Assembly: GCA_022036555.1 (NCBI GenBank)
Contig: CM039133.1
Coordinates: 39,446,718-39,510,717 of the forward strand
Reading direction: 5' to 3'
Origin: Microstegium vimineum
Lineage: Eukaryota > Streptophyta > Magnoliopsida > Poales > Poaceae
Length of the DNA stretch: 64,000 nucleotides
The notes beneath the pieces are model-generated. The model did not search any database, was not told where the DNA came from, and worked only from the letters and a program-made list of their open reading frames with translations. The position numbers and the translations under genes were made by a program. Every line of letters starts with the position of its first letter. Positions within the stretch are counted from its first letter, which is position 1. Of this stretch, positions 21,959 through 33,496 are shown in pieces.

Positions 21959-23825
21959 CTAGTTCATGCCTTCTCCACTAATCGTAGTGACGCTGATCAG
22001 CTCACACAACTCCAAGAACCGTGCTCGCCCCAGCGCCTTCGTCAGGATGTCCGCCAATTGCTTTTCCGTCGAGACGTGGGCCAAGGCAATCCTGTTCCCT
22101 TCGGTGCACTCACGGATGTAATGGAATCGAGTGTCAATATGCTTACTCCGATCATGATGCACGGGGTTCTTGCTAAGAGCTATAGCAGACTGATTGTCCA
22201 CCTTAAGCTCCGGTGCTTCAGACTCGACGTCGGTCATGTCAGTGACAAGCCGAGCGAGCCAAACTCCCCTGACACGACGCCGTTGCTGCTGCTATGTACT
22301 CCGCCTCGCACGAGGATAGAGTGACAACCTTTTGATTTGACGATTGCCAGGTGATGATGTTCCCGTCGAGGAAGAAGACGCCGCCGATAGTGCTCTTCCG
22401 GGTATCAATGTCCCCGACCATATCAACATTACTAAACCCGAGCAGTCGTGGTCATTCTTCACTCCGGCGTGTGTAGTAGAGACCATGAGTATGTGTCCCC
22501 ACCACATAGCGAAGAACGCGCTTCACGACCACCATGTGCTCTTCATGCGGCTACTCCATGAAACGGCTAAGATAGGCCACCGCAAAAGCCAAATCAGGCC
22601 TAGTGTGGATGAGGTACCTCAGTCCGCCAATTATGCGTCGGTAGGCCGTAGCATCCACTATGGGAGTGGTGCTTGATCTACTCAGCTTCAGGCGGGGCTC
22701 CATTGGCAACACACTTGAGTTGCAGGTGCCCAGGCCGCTGCGTTCCAGAAGCTTCCCTGCATAGGCAGATTGACAAAGGGTGATGCTAGTTTTGGTTTGT
22801 GTCACCTCGATGCCCAGATAATATGAGAGCAACCTAAGGTCGCTCATGGAGAACAACCGCATCATGTCGCGCTTCAACTCGGCAATTGCATCGCCACTGG
22901 TGCCGGTGATGATCAGATCATCAATGTAGACCCCGACCACCAGACGGGTTACACCAGTGCTGCAAGTGTAGATGTCGTGCTCTGAACTGCTCCTCTGGAA
23001 ACCAAGCGACATCATGGATGCGTCGAGCTTGGCATTCCAGGCCCTCGGTGCGTGACGAAGTCCGTACAGAGCCTTGCGAAGACGCAATACCTTGCTGTTG
23101 TCGTTACCGACGATGAAGCCTGGTGGGTGCGCGACATACACCTCCTCCCTGAGGTCCCCGTTCAGGAAGGCGCTCTTCACGTCCATGTGATGGACCTTCC
23201 AGTTCTCATGTGTCGCGAGAGCCAGTAGCGTGTGGATAGACTTCATGCACGCCACCGGAGCGAACACTTCATCGAAGTCCACTCCGACGTGCTGGACGTA
23301 CCCCTTTGCCACCAGCCGGGCCTTGTGGCGGATGATGTTCCCGAGCTCGTCGCGTTTGACCTTGAAGACCCACTTGAGCCCGATCACACGATGCCCAGCA
23401 GGTAAAGAGACAGGCTCCGAGGTCGCGTTCTCCTTAATGGAACGCAGCTCGTCGCGCATCGCTTGACGCCAGCACGCCTCATGCTCGGCCTCGCCGAAAG
23501 AGGCTGGCTCATCGGCGGAGGTGAACATGAGCTCTTCGCCGAGAACTCTCTCCGCAAGGCCTGGTCGTGACGCTGGTCCAATTAAGGATGGTGTCGATGG
23601 CGCGGAAAAGAAGCGGGGCGTCGTCATCGTGGTCCGCGTCCAGGGCGTTCTAGTCCACGTTCGTTGGTGAAGCTGGTGACCCATGTGGCTGCGCTTGTGG
23701 TGGGGATGCAGATGGAAACGCCTCGGGATCCTGCAACTCTTTGGTGATGTACTCGACGGTGAACGACTCGCTGTCATTCGACTGCACGTCTGGATTTGAA
23801 GACCTGTCCCAGTGCGCCGCCTCAT
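21959..23825 (-). pseudogene. Ale Copia reverse transcriptase and RNase H
   Basis: RT is open from 23825 to 22551 (424 codons). Motifs: KWVFKVKRDELGN, FAPVACMKSIHTLLAL, HHMDVKSAFLNGDL, ALYGLRHAPRAWNAK, catalytic VGVYIDDLIITG, then LSYYLGIEV and RRIIGGLRYLIHTRPDLAF. RNase H continues in shifted frames: STIGGVFFLDGNIITWQSS, SSCEAEYIAAA and, at 21959-22237, LKVDNQSAIALSKNP and KHIDTRFHYIRE. The RT is essentially complete, but RNase H is split by frameshifts near 22240-22420. Confidence 0.88.
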
Positions 23826-24159
23826 CGAAGACGACGTCGCGTGAGATTACCACACGCTTGGTCGAGGGATCATAGCATCTGTACGCCTTGGACCCGCTCT
23901 CGTAGCCGACGAAGATCGTGGGCGTGCTCCGATCGTCCAGCTTCTACAGCCCCGACTTCGTCGTCTTGACGTGGGCGACGCACCCAAATGTGCGCAGGTA
24001 GTGGATGGGTTGACGCTCACCATGCCAGGCTTCGAATGGGGTTTTCCCGTTGAGCGCCAGCGTCGGGGCCCGATTGAGGAGATAGACCGCGGTGTTCACG
24101 GCCTCACCCTAGAAGAAGTTTGGGAGCGCTTTTGCCTCCAGGATTGAGCGCGCCATGCC

Positions 24160-26254
24160 GATGATCGTTTGGTTTCGGCGCTCTACCACCCCGTTCTGCT
24201 GAGGTGTATACGGGACAGTGAGCTACCGCTGCACTCCACGGCACGTGCAGTGTTCACTGAATTCGATGGAGGTGAACTCCCCCCCACGATCAGTTCAGAG
24301 TACTTTGAGTCTCCTGCCCGACTCCACTTCCACTCCGGCTTGGAAGTTCTTGATGGCTGCTGCTGCCTGATCTTTGCTTGACAGAAGATGGAGCCACATA
24401 TAGCGACTCATATCATCAACGAGCAGGAGAAAGTATTTTTTACTGCTTGGAGTCGGTGGAGTCACTGGACCGCACATGTCGCCATGGACAAGGTCCAGAG
24501 CGTGCTCGGCGCGCCGCTTCGCCTGGTTTGGAAAAGAGGCCCTCCGTTGCTTGCCGGCGAGGCAACTGTCACACACCTGATCGATGTGATCTAGGTGCAG
24601 CAGTCCACGTACTATCTGCTTGGTTGCGATAGTGTGGAGTGACTTGAAGTTGATGTGGCTAGGTGCAGCAGTCGACGTACCATCTGCTTGGTTGCGAGAG
24701 TGTGGAGTGACTTGAAGCTGATGTGGCTGAACCGTTCGTGCCAGCGCCAGGCTTCCTCCGAGCTACGCACCGCAAGGCACACGGGATGCCCGAGCACAAG
24801 CTCAAGAATGTACAGACGTGTGTTCCCTCGTGTTACCTTGGTAAGCAACTCTCTTGCCTCATCATAGATCCACAGGGCTCCGTCGTAGAGGTCGATGCGG
24901 TACCCGACTTCCTCCATCTGTCCAAGGCTGATGATGTTCGCCACCAGCCGAGGGATGTAGTAGACTCCAGCGAGGGTACGGTGTTCACCGTTCTTGAGGA
25001 CGAAGAGGATGGAGCCACGTCCTTCGATGCTGACCACGGACCCATCACCGAAACGGACCGTGCCGCCCACAATGGTGTCAAGGTAGGGGAACGCGAGCGT
25101 GCACCAGTAATGTGATTCGTCGCCCCGGTGTCAAGCACCCACCTTTGGGCATCTCGATCAGTTTGGGGCCCGAGCTCGACGAAGACTTCCGCCTTGTGGA
25201 TCTCGACGCAGGTGGCGGGCCGCAGCGAGGAAGAGGACGATGCACCATTGAGAGTCGTGGCGGTTGCCGAAGCCATCATGAGCGCCTTCTCTTCCTGTCC
25301 TTCGGCGATGTGCACCTTCTGATCCTACTTCAGTTTTCGGCAGTCCTTGGCGTAGTGACCCTTGATGCCGCAATTCGCGCATTTGTCAGGATTCCTCTCT
25401 TGAGGTTTCCCTTGACTGTTGCAGCCGCCACAGTAACCACCATTGTGGCCACGGCGTGTCTTGCCATGCCTGCCGCTGCCTGAGCCTTCGCCAGACTCAC
25501 GCAGCTTGAGCCGTGCCGTCCACTCCTCCGTGAGGAGCAGGCGGCCTTGCTTGTTGATGGTGGACGCTGCAGTCGCAGAGGTCGGCTTCTTCTTGCGCTG
25601 CTCGATGGCGCGCAATCGGGCGACGACTTCCTCCACCGAGAGCTCATTGACGTCGAGGAGCATCTCGATGGAGTAACCGATCTGCTCGAGGTGATCGGGA
25701 ACCACCTGGAGCAGCTTCTTCATGATCTAGGCGTCGGTGATGTCATGGCCCAAGGTGCGGATGTTGTTGGCGAGAGACATGATGCGGAGCGAGAAGTCAT
25801 CGACGGACTCACCCCGAACTGCCGGAGTAGGTGCTGGGTATTAGCCTCCGCACTCAATCCACTCCGACTCGAATGGTTTGGACCGCCGCCCATGCCGATC
25901 GCGCCGTATGCTTCCAGGCTAGAGAGCCCAGCATGGCGGTGGGGACTAACTGCAGAATGGCGTCCAAGCAAGACGATTCTCACGGTACTCGATGAGATCT
26001 TCCTCGCCTTCCTCCAGCTCGACGGCGTGCAAGAGGCCTACCGTCGGCAGGTTGACCTTCATGAGGAGCGTCCACTCCTCGTAGTTGGTGCGCGTGAGCG
26101 TTGGGTACTGGATGGCGTCGCTCGACTCCTTGACCACGCGCTCGACGGTGACCTCGCCGCGACCTCGATGCCCTCGGAGTGGCGCTGGCGATTGGGAGAC
26201 TCTTTGGCGCGGTGGTGGAGATGGCGAACGACGGCCAATCACGGGGGCCGACAT
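24160..26254 (-). pseudogene. Ale Copia gag, protease and integrase
   Basis: Gag begins near 26254 (YPTLTRTNYEEWTLLMKVNL) and continues in shifted frames to the CCHC knuckle CANCGIKGHYAKDC (near 25340-25380). Protease has WVLDTGATNHITG (about 25100-25160) and continues as GGTVRFGDGSVV and LVANIISLGQMEEVGY. GAG-pre-integrase (EEAWRWHERFSHISF) is broken by a 68-bp duplication at 24593-24728. Integrase follows with CDSCLAGKQRR, LDLVHGDMCGPV and LLLVDDMSRYMWL. The later part of integrase is frameshifted (about 23830-24290). Confidence 0.85.
24593..24728. repeat. 68-bp tandem duplication within the Ale pol
   Basis: Units 24593-24660 and 24661-24728 both start AGGTGCAGCAGT and end GATGTGGCT, with about five differences between them. 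The length is not a multiple of three, so it breaks the frame between GAG-pre-integrase and integrase. Confidence 0.9.
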
Positions 26255-26287
26255 GCCTCCCGGATTCTAACTGGATCTGATGCCAAT

Positions 26288-26510
26288 TGTTGGAGAACCG
26301 CCGGTGATCTAGCAGCCGGCGATCCTTGGAAGACGCACTCAAAGAAACAACAGAGGTTTTGGTGCTGTCAACTGGCAGCGTTTTTCATATTTGATTGCAG
26401 TACTTGAAGAAGATTACATGCGTAAGTGGGGTAGTAACCTCCACAGAACGTGCAACACCTAGTGCACTACTTGTCTTGCCATCCCACGACCCATCATATG
26501 CCGCACGGAG

Positions 26511-26512
<2 letters not shown>
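26288..26512 (-). repeat. 5' LTR of the Ale-type Copia (end missing)
   Basis: Matches the 21649 LTR from TGTTGGAGAACCG to CGCACGGAGCT. The remaining ~70 bp, including its TG/CA terminus and target-site duplication, are replaced by a (TA)n tract. Confidence 0.85.
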
Positions 26513-26570
<58 letters not shown>

Positions 26571-26580
26571 ATATATATAA
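26513..26580. repeat. (TA)n microsatellite
   Basis: About 55 bp of nearly pure TA repeats followed by a short interrupted AT tract, exactly where the Ale LTR sequence stops. Confidence 0.95.
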
Positions 26581-26631
26581 TTATATAGTCTAATAGAATT
26601 GTTTAGTTTAATACCATTGAGCACTCCTAGC

Positions 26632-29600
26632 ACTACCAGAAAACTTATTATCCTTGATGGCCAACAATTTCCATGAGGGGTGAAATTGAACCCCCAAGAC
26701 AAATACATATTCTTGAGTGATTATCCAACCCGCTAAGATAATTTTACATTTTCTTGAGTGCTAGCCTAAACCTCCAAGGCGATTCACGTTTCCTTGAATG
26801 TTATTACAAACTACGTACCAAGGTAATTGCTTATTTCCTTCAGTACTACTGTATTTGAAACCGCCAAATAATTTGTATTGCCTTGCTCTTGTTTCCTTGA
26901 ATAGAACTTTCACATACTCACCAGCTCTGTGAGGGTGACGCCACACCAAACTCTTCCACCTACATACATGTCATAGACATAGGAAGAATTTTATTAGTTG
27001 TCTCATTTTCGGGGATCACATTTTGTACTAGCCACAAAGACAAATCTGAAGTCATTGATAATTTCATGAAAACCTACTTGGAAGCTTCACATATAGGATG
27101 CAAATTGTCAATTTGGCTGAGATTGGGATTGACTTACAAGATTTTGTTGATCTTGAACTCCCCTTCAGTGATGAAGATATATAGAAGACTATTTGCAAAT
27201 GCCTTCTGATAAAGCCTCCAGGCTAGATGACGTTACATGATACTTGTGTAAATCCTGTTGGAAAATCATAAAGGATGACACCATGTGAGCAATCTCAACA
27301 CTTTGGAGTAGGAAATTTATAAATTTTGGCTCTCTCAATTCAGCTTACATCATTCTTCTCCCCAAGAAAGAAGGTGTGGATCCGTCCAAGGACTGCTGGC
27401 CCGTCAACTTGTTACACAGTTTTGCTAATCATCATTTTATTAACTAATCGACTTGTTGCTCGTCTCCAACATATAGTTTTGTCTAATCAAAGTGCTTTCA
27501 TAAAGAGACGCTCCATACTAGATCATTTATGTTGGTGCAACAAATAACTAGATACCTTCATCAACAAAAATAGCCCTGCATACTACTCAAATTGGATATT
27601 TCAAAGGCGTTTGATTCAATATCTTGGCCCTTCCTCCCAGAAGTCTTGCGACACTTGGGTTCTGACAAATCTAGAGAGATATAATTTGTGGGTTGCTATC
27701 TTCTTTGACCACCCAATTCCTTTTGAACAGAGTCCCCAAGGATTGTATATCTCAATGATGAGGTTTATGGAAAGGTGACCCCCGGCCTCTCCAATGATAT
27801 TTATGTTTCGTCATGGATGTTTTGGGATTCTTGATTGCCCAAGCTGCAAGTGAGGAACTATTGCATCCCCTCTCAACAAGAAATCTACATCACCGTATCT
27901 CTCTTTATGTAGATGATGTGGTACTCTTTCTTCGACCATAAGATAGTGACATTTCTATGACAATGGATATCCAGCTTCGGGTCTGAAAACAAATTTAGAA
28001 AAAAGAAGTGTTGTGCCCATTAGGTGTGGGAACTTGGATTTGACACATTGTTTTAGAACTAGTTGCCTTGTGTGCTTACTGAATTATTATGCAAATATTT
28101 AGGATCTCTTTCCTTTTAAAAACTAAATAAGAATCAAGTGCAACCCATTACTGATCGCATTAATGATCAATTGTTGGGCTGGAAGGCGGAGTTGATGACA
28201 CGGGCAGGAAGGAAGATTCAGGCTCAGTTTGTGCTCATTGGTATGCTTATATATTTAAATTGTCATGGTGATTGACCTTCCAACATGGGCCATCAAAAAC
28301 AATTGACAAAATCCGGCGTGGCTTTCTATGGCATGGTCGCAAGGAAGAAAGAGGGCAATTGTCTTATAGCTGGGGTAAAGGTTTGTCGGTCAACTAGCTT
28401 AGTGGACTTGGAATTTCAGACTTGAAAACATTTGGATGGACCTTAAGAACGAGATGGTTATACCTAAAAATAGAGCCAATCCATCCCTAGGCTCATCTCG
28501 TAGTTCATGTTCCTGACTAGGCGAAAGACTTATTTGCGGAGTGGGTGATGATGCGCATAGCCTTTCTTGGAATGATATATGACAACATGGTCAGTGTATC
28601 ACAAAGCTAGATCCTAAAGTTTTTGTTATGATCCCCAAAAGAAAGATCAAATAACATACGGTCAAGGAAGCTCCCAATATCTGAGCCAGGATTGCAGACA
28701 TACAAGGGGCTCTAACTATTGGTGTAATTTTTATTCTCTCAATCTATGGGACATGCTTTCAATCACTATTTTATAGCCAAAAGGGGAGGATATGCATATC
28801 AGGAGTAGAGGTTCTCTTAAAAAAGTCAGTATTCGGCCAAGTCAGCATATGGGGCATTTTTTTCTTAGGGGCTACCCTCTTTGCACCATGGGAAAGGATT
28901 TGGAACTCTATGGCGCCATCTAAATGTTGGTTCTTCGTCTGGTTAATTGCACACACTAAGTGTTGGATGGCTGACCACCTTCCATGTCGTTGGATGCACC
29001 ATCCGAAATGTTGTCCATTGTTGCTATATCTTATGGCTTGATTGTTCATGAATGGAGATGGGGTGTGAGTGTGTGACCCTCTATTTATAGTGAAGGTCGA
29101 GTAGGGGCTACTCCAGTGTCACATCAGCCATCTATGTGCCTTCCAACCTCCTCTCTTAGATCAAACCATCATAAGATGGATATATGGGATAGTGCACATG
29201 ACCCTTGTGTTGCATGGAGGTGTGCATATGTCGGTGGGAGTAGCTGGCACCCTAGAGGGTCCATGGGGGGTCGACCGGCCCCACTATGACTCTTGGGCCC
29301 CTCCATTTTCTTCAGGAAGGTATCCCCACGCGTCATTGAGAGTGTTGTTGCTTGTCTCATGCTGAATCTTTTGTTATTACTTCAGGAATCCATGTGACAT
29401 CATCTTGAGACGTTTAGAGAATACAACTAATCTGAAGGTTGAAATTTACTCTGAGGTACTTCTCCTAGTTCAAACCACCTTGGCACGGCCTAGTGGGTCC
29501 ATAGGGGGGGTCGATGTCCCCCTTATGTGTCCTTACAGATCCTATTTTGGCCCAAATGTCATCTCCTGCAATCACACACCTCAAGGCACAACTGGAACTA

Positions 29601-30561
29601 ATTATTGATAAATTGTGTTCATGCTATATTGTTCTTCCTTTGATTTCCGAGGTTGTTTGTGTTTTGAATTTATAATTTCATGGCTTATCTACCGTCAACA
29701 TCCACTTTGTGGTCAAGATGATAAAAGAATCACCCATCTCCTAGTCATGTGTGTCTTTGCTAGGGATTTTTTATTTCATTTGCTGAGATAGTTTGGTCTC
29801 CAGGCCTTGTCCCTCCATATTGATAAAAAATTCTTTCTTGCACCTGTTCGGCTGGCCGTTTCTGCGGCTGATAAAGTAGTTGATGTTGTTTTTGCCTATT
29901 TTGTTGTGAGAGAAAAACAATGTATCATGGCTGATAAGCCAAGTGAATAAGTCACATTTGTGGGAGATAGCTAGTAATGCTACTACCGAGTTGGTAAGGC
30001 AGGGGTTAACTCCCAAATCATTCTTAGGACATGGATTCTTTGGAACCATTATAACCGTTGTGTTTTCATTGGATTGGCCCCAAGTGTTGTTAGGGCCTTA
30101 GTCACGGTTGGTGAGGAACACTAGTTGTGGACCACGACCGGGCTCCTGGACTATCCCTCTTGTCTACCTACCTCCCATGTGATTAGTTCTTTGGGTGTAT
30201 GTGGGTTGACCTTCAGTCATCTTAGGTGTGTTTGTGTTTAAGGATGCTATAGTGTGTATAGTGTGAGTGCATTGAGTTTGGGTGTGTCTAGTGTAAGTCT
30301 TTTTGGGTTCATACGCCCATTTTCTTCTTAATATAATGTTGGACAGATCTCATGTGTTTTTCTAAAAAATTAAACTGCAAATATAATCCAACATTTCCTT
30401 GGGTGTTATATATTCTATACCAGCAAGAAAACTTCACATTTTACATATTTTCTTGGTGTAATTGGAAACCACCAAGGAAGTGGCAGTTTCCTTACATGCT
30501 AACCCTAAAGTAAATTGTTCTTTTCATCATAGTTTAGTTTCCTTCAAGATTATTACTAGTG
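26632..30561. mobile_element. CACTA-like DNA transposon remnant in WAK intron 1
   Basis: The left end starts CACTACCAGAAAAC and the right end finishes ATTACTAGTG, the inverted CACTA end. Both subterminal regions are rich in variants of TTTCCTTGG/CCAAGGAA (for example 26750-26830 and 30390-30555), as expected for CACTA subterminal repeats. No transposase is visible and the flanking 3-bp duplication is imperfect (TAG and TAT). The interior is filled by a decayed plus-strand LINE. It ends 57 bp before the exon 2 acceptor. Confidence 0.55.
27000..30360 (+). mobile_element. L1-type LINE remnant on the plus strand
   Basis: Heavily decayed ORF2. Scattered pieces in several frames match L1 RT and its C-terminus: about 27180-27230 (PSDKASRLDD), about 27330-27480, about 27890-27950 (HHRISLYVDDVVLFL), WKAELMTRAGRKIQAQF (about 28180), the zf-RVT region near 28890-28985 (IWNSMAPSKCWFFVWL) and ITHLLVMCVFARDF (about 29730-29770). 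The end (about 30010-30100) reads WILWNHYNRCVFIG. About 29050-29700 does not fit the LINE and may be an unidentified insert. Not functional. Confidence 0.65.
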
Positions 30562-30618
30562 TATGTAATAGGCAAAACCAAAAAAATTCATATTTTTTTC
30601 TTGATCTTTTGGACTCAG

Positions 30619-30756
30619 ATATCAACGAGTGTGAGGATACAGAACGCTACCGCTATGGTGAATGCAACAACTTGTTTGGAACATACAAATGCCGATGTCC
30701 ATGGGGTTCTCATGGCAACTCTTCGATGATGTATGGTTGTGTTAAATATTCCACAG
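30619..30756 (+). pseudogene. WAK exon 2: calcium-binding EGF-like domain
   Basis: Preceded by TTGGACTCAG and followed by GTAGTC. It encodes DINEC followed by GECNNLFGTYKCRCPWG and MYGCV. A WAK calcium-binding EGF domain normally has another cysteine just before the G-x-C (YPC-type); here that position appears to be Arg (YRYGEC). One disulphide would then be lost, another sign of relaxed constraint. Confidence 0.85.
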
Positions 30757-31352
30757 GTAGTCGCTGCAACTTGCTGCTCGTGATGTTTATACAATTGTTG
30801 CATCATAAGTTGTTGGTATAAATTTAAAAAAGGTGATTCCATAAATCAACTAAATGTCGGTTATCTATCCTCTATACTAAGTTGAGTATGTCTGCAGAAA
30901 CCAAATCACACCTCTCACCAAAATTGTAAAGCTAAGTAAATGTACAAGCGTCACAAGGGATATTTTTTAATATAGTCAAGAAACAAAATATAATTCAACT
31001 ATTGTTAATAAAATAGAATACAAGAAGACAATAACATACAACAAGGAAAACCCTTGGAAATGTAGTATTTATGAGTATATTTGATCTTAATAGTGTCTGA
31101 ACACAATGAATTATACAATGCACGCAACTATAGCATAAAAATCCATCACTAAGGCTATTGTATTTATGATTACATTTGACCCTGAAGTAGTTTCTTAACT
31201 ATGAATCTTGAAACAAATCCATAGAATATTATTTATCACAAATGGATCTTTATATATGTGGGGGAATTATTTTATGAGCACCATTGGAAATAATGGAATT
31301 TACCTTTCATGTCTCTAAAAGTTGAATCGTTTGTGTATGTGTATATTCTCAG

Positions 31353-32485
31353 GCCTAACCATTGGCCTAGGACTTGGGAGTGGTGCAACGGTTCTTGTTC
31401 TAGCCATAAGCACCACAGTGCTGATACATAAAGCCAAGACAGAAAGAAAGAAGAGGCTAAGGCAAAGATTTTTCAAACAAAATCATGGGCAGTTGTTACA
31501 ACAATTGGTATGTCAAAGAGCAGATATAGGAGAAAGAATGATCATTACACTAGAAGAGCTTGAGAAAGCCACTAACAACTTTGATAAATCTCGTGAGCTT
31601 GCTGATGGAGGACATGGCATAGTCTACAAGGGAATTTTATCAAGTCAAGATGTTGCTGCAATTAAGAAGGCAAAGATAGTGATACAAAAGGAAATCAATG
31701 AGTTTATAAATGAAGTTGCAATTCTTTCTCAGGTAAACCATCGAAATATTGTGAAACTACTTGGATGTTGCCTTGAGACAGAAGCCCCATTACTTGTTTA
31801 TGAGTTCATATCCAACGGCACTCTTTACAAGCATCTTCATGCCAGAGCTTCAAAATCAGTTTCTTGGAAAAATAGGCTTAGGATTGCTGTTGAAACTGCT
31901 AGAGCGCTGACCTATCTTCACTCCTTGGTCTCTACGCCAGTAGTCCATAGGGATATCAAGTCCCCTAACATACTTCTTGATGATAATCTAACTATGAAAC
32001 TGTCAGACTTTGGAGCTTCAAGATATATTCCTATTGATCAAGAAGGGATACATACAACTGTGCAAGGGACATTAGGATATTTAGATCCTATGTACCACAG
32101 CACGGGACTCCTCACCGAGAAGAGCGATGTCTATAGTTTTGGTGTGCTCCTTATAGAGTTGCTTACCAGAGAGAACCCAAATTGTTATAGATCCCACCAA
32201 GGTTTTGCTCTTGTTAACCATTTTTCTAGTTTGCTCTCTCAAGGAAACTTGGTCGAAATACTGGATCCACAAGTCGCCAAGGAAGGAGATGGAGAAGTGG
32301 TTGATGTTGCCCTGTTGGCAGCAATATGTGTCAAGTTTAGAGCTGAGGAACGGCCAATGATGAGACATGTTGAGATGACGCTAGAAAGCATACAATCTTC
32401 GAAGGAGTTTTCTAGTGACGTGACAGATGACGATATATCGAGCGAAGACAATATCCAACATGCTGCAGTGAGGAGTAGGGATTGA
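31353..32485 (+). CDS. WAK exon 3: transmembrane segment and Ser/Thr kinase domain (part of the frameshifted gene)
   Basis: Begins after TATATTCTCAG. It encodes a transmembrane helix (GLTIGLGLGSGATVLVL), a basic juxtamembrane stretch (KAKTERKKRLRQR) and a full kinase domain. The ATP-anchoring lysine is in VAAIKKAK; HRDIKSPNILLD (near 31945) and SDFGASR (near 32006) hold the catalytic and metal-binding aspartates; GYLDPMY, SDVYSFGVLL and the final Arg in EERPMMRHVEM are present. The glycine-rich loop reads LADGGHGIVYKG: the first Gly of the usual LGQGGHG is Ala. The exon is open throughout, so the kinase could still be active if translated. It ends in TGA at 32483-32485. Confidence 0.9.
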
Positions 32486-32521
32486 TTTAAGGTTGTATAT
32501 ATATCCGAGGAAAAGTGGTTA

Positions 32522-33078
32522 CACTACTACAGAATAGTAAATCAGTGCCGGTTCAAAATCCCCGATTTTGAACCGGCACTGAGCTTTCGGCAGTGATGAG
32601 AGTAGTGATGGTTGTCCAGACGAAATCGCGTTTTTAAAATCGAAAAAAAAGATTTAAATTCTGGGAGAGGCCACCAAGAACCCCCCCCCCCCCCCCCCCG
32701 CCCGTCTTTCGGCAGTGAAAGTGGCCATGATATCACTAACCGGCAGTGATGATGAGCTTCAGTGCCGGTTCGTAGCTGGAACCGGCACTGATATACCTGT
32801 AGAGTTGACTTTTTTGATTTTTGTAAACGACCTCGGATGGAAAAACTTTCTACATAAAAGTTGTAGATCTCGAAAAGTTATGAAACTTTGTAGTTCACAA
32901 CTATTTCATTTGAGTTTGTTTAGTGGCTCAAACAGTCAATTTACAAATCTGATTTTTTAAATTATGAACCGGCAGTGATGAGGACCTTCACTACCGGTTC
33001 GTGGCTGGAACCGACAGTGAAGACTCATCACTACCGGTTTTGTCAGACCCGGCAGTGATATGCAAATCTGTAGTAGTG
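32522..33078. mobile_element. Non-autonomous CACTA element (557 bp, TSD TTA)
   Basis: Ends are CACTACTACAG and CTGTAGTAGTG, perfect 11-bp inverted repeats, flanked by TTA at 32519-32521 and 33079-33081, the 3-bp duplication expected for CACTA. Subterminal repeats of the word CCGGCACTGA/TCAGTGCCGG and relatives occur at both ends. It contains no gene. A C-run of about 19 lies at 32680-32699. It starts 36 bp after the WAK stop codon and so probably supplies part of any WAK 3' UTR. Confidence 0.92.
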
Positions 33079-33496
33079 TTAGATGTTCGCATATAAATGA
33101 ACTTGTGTGCAATGCAATGCAATCGACAGTAGTTCCTAATTCACACTTTTCCGGACAGAGGTGTACGACATATACGCACTTGGAAAGAATGATGACGCAT
33201 GATTAAGCAAGTACGTATATATTTCTGATCTGTTCTGTACACAGTGACCGGATCGCGCGGCCGGGTAAAAACCCGGAAACGAAACGAAAAATGAAAATGA
33301 AAAGACGTCGACTTCTCCTGCGACGACAAACCATATGCCTCAGCACGCACCAAATTTGGTCAGCCGCTCCATCCACCCGTACGGCGAGGCTGATGGTCCC
33401 TCCGATCCTGCAGGTACGGTACGGTGGACCCTCGTATATGCATGGTCGATGTCGATCGAGCTACGTTTTGACGCTACGTACTAGATCGATAGCTAG

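Larger units (their letters stand above)
21649..26512 (-). mobile_element. Ale/Retrofit-type Copia retrotransposon in WAK intron 1
   Basis: A minus-strand element with short LTRs: 21649-21949 (301 bp, TGTTGG...TCAACA) and 26288-26512 (incomplete). Next to the left LTR is the polypurine tract (TAGGGGGAGAAC on the minus strand). Beside the right LTR is a primer-binding site reading TGGCATCAGATCC. Gag with a CCHC knuckle, protease, integrase, RT and RNase H lie between in Copia order. Small LTRs, a short gag and YIDDLIITG point to the Ale/Retrofit lineage. Stops and frameshifts make it defective. It is inserted antisense in WAK intron 1. Confidence 0.88.
20155..32485 (+). pseudogene. Wall-associated receptor kinase-like gene (WAK), frameshifted in exon 1
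   Basis: Three exons: 20155-21243, 30619-30756 and 31353-32485, all joined at phase-1 GT-AG introns (QD-INEC and STG-LTIG). The product would be a plasma-membrane receptor kinase that binds cell-wall pectin through its ectodomain. Order: hydrophobic signal region (about residues 34-52), GUB_WAK galacturonan-binding domain (CPTMCGNVSVPYPFGIGDGC), EGF-like repeats, transmembrane segment, cytosolic kinase. A 5-bp tandem duplication (TCCAG TCCAG, 20690-20699) shifts the frame in the ectodomain and leads to a stop at 20781. The downstream frame is otherwise open to the splice site. Intron 1 is about 9.4 kb because of transposon insertions. Start 20155 is the first ATG; 20167 is an alternative. It may be a recent pseudogene, or the duplication may be a sequencing error. 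Confidence 0.85.
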
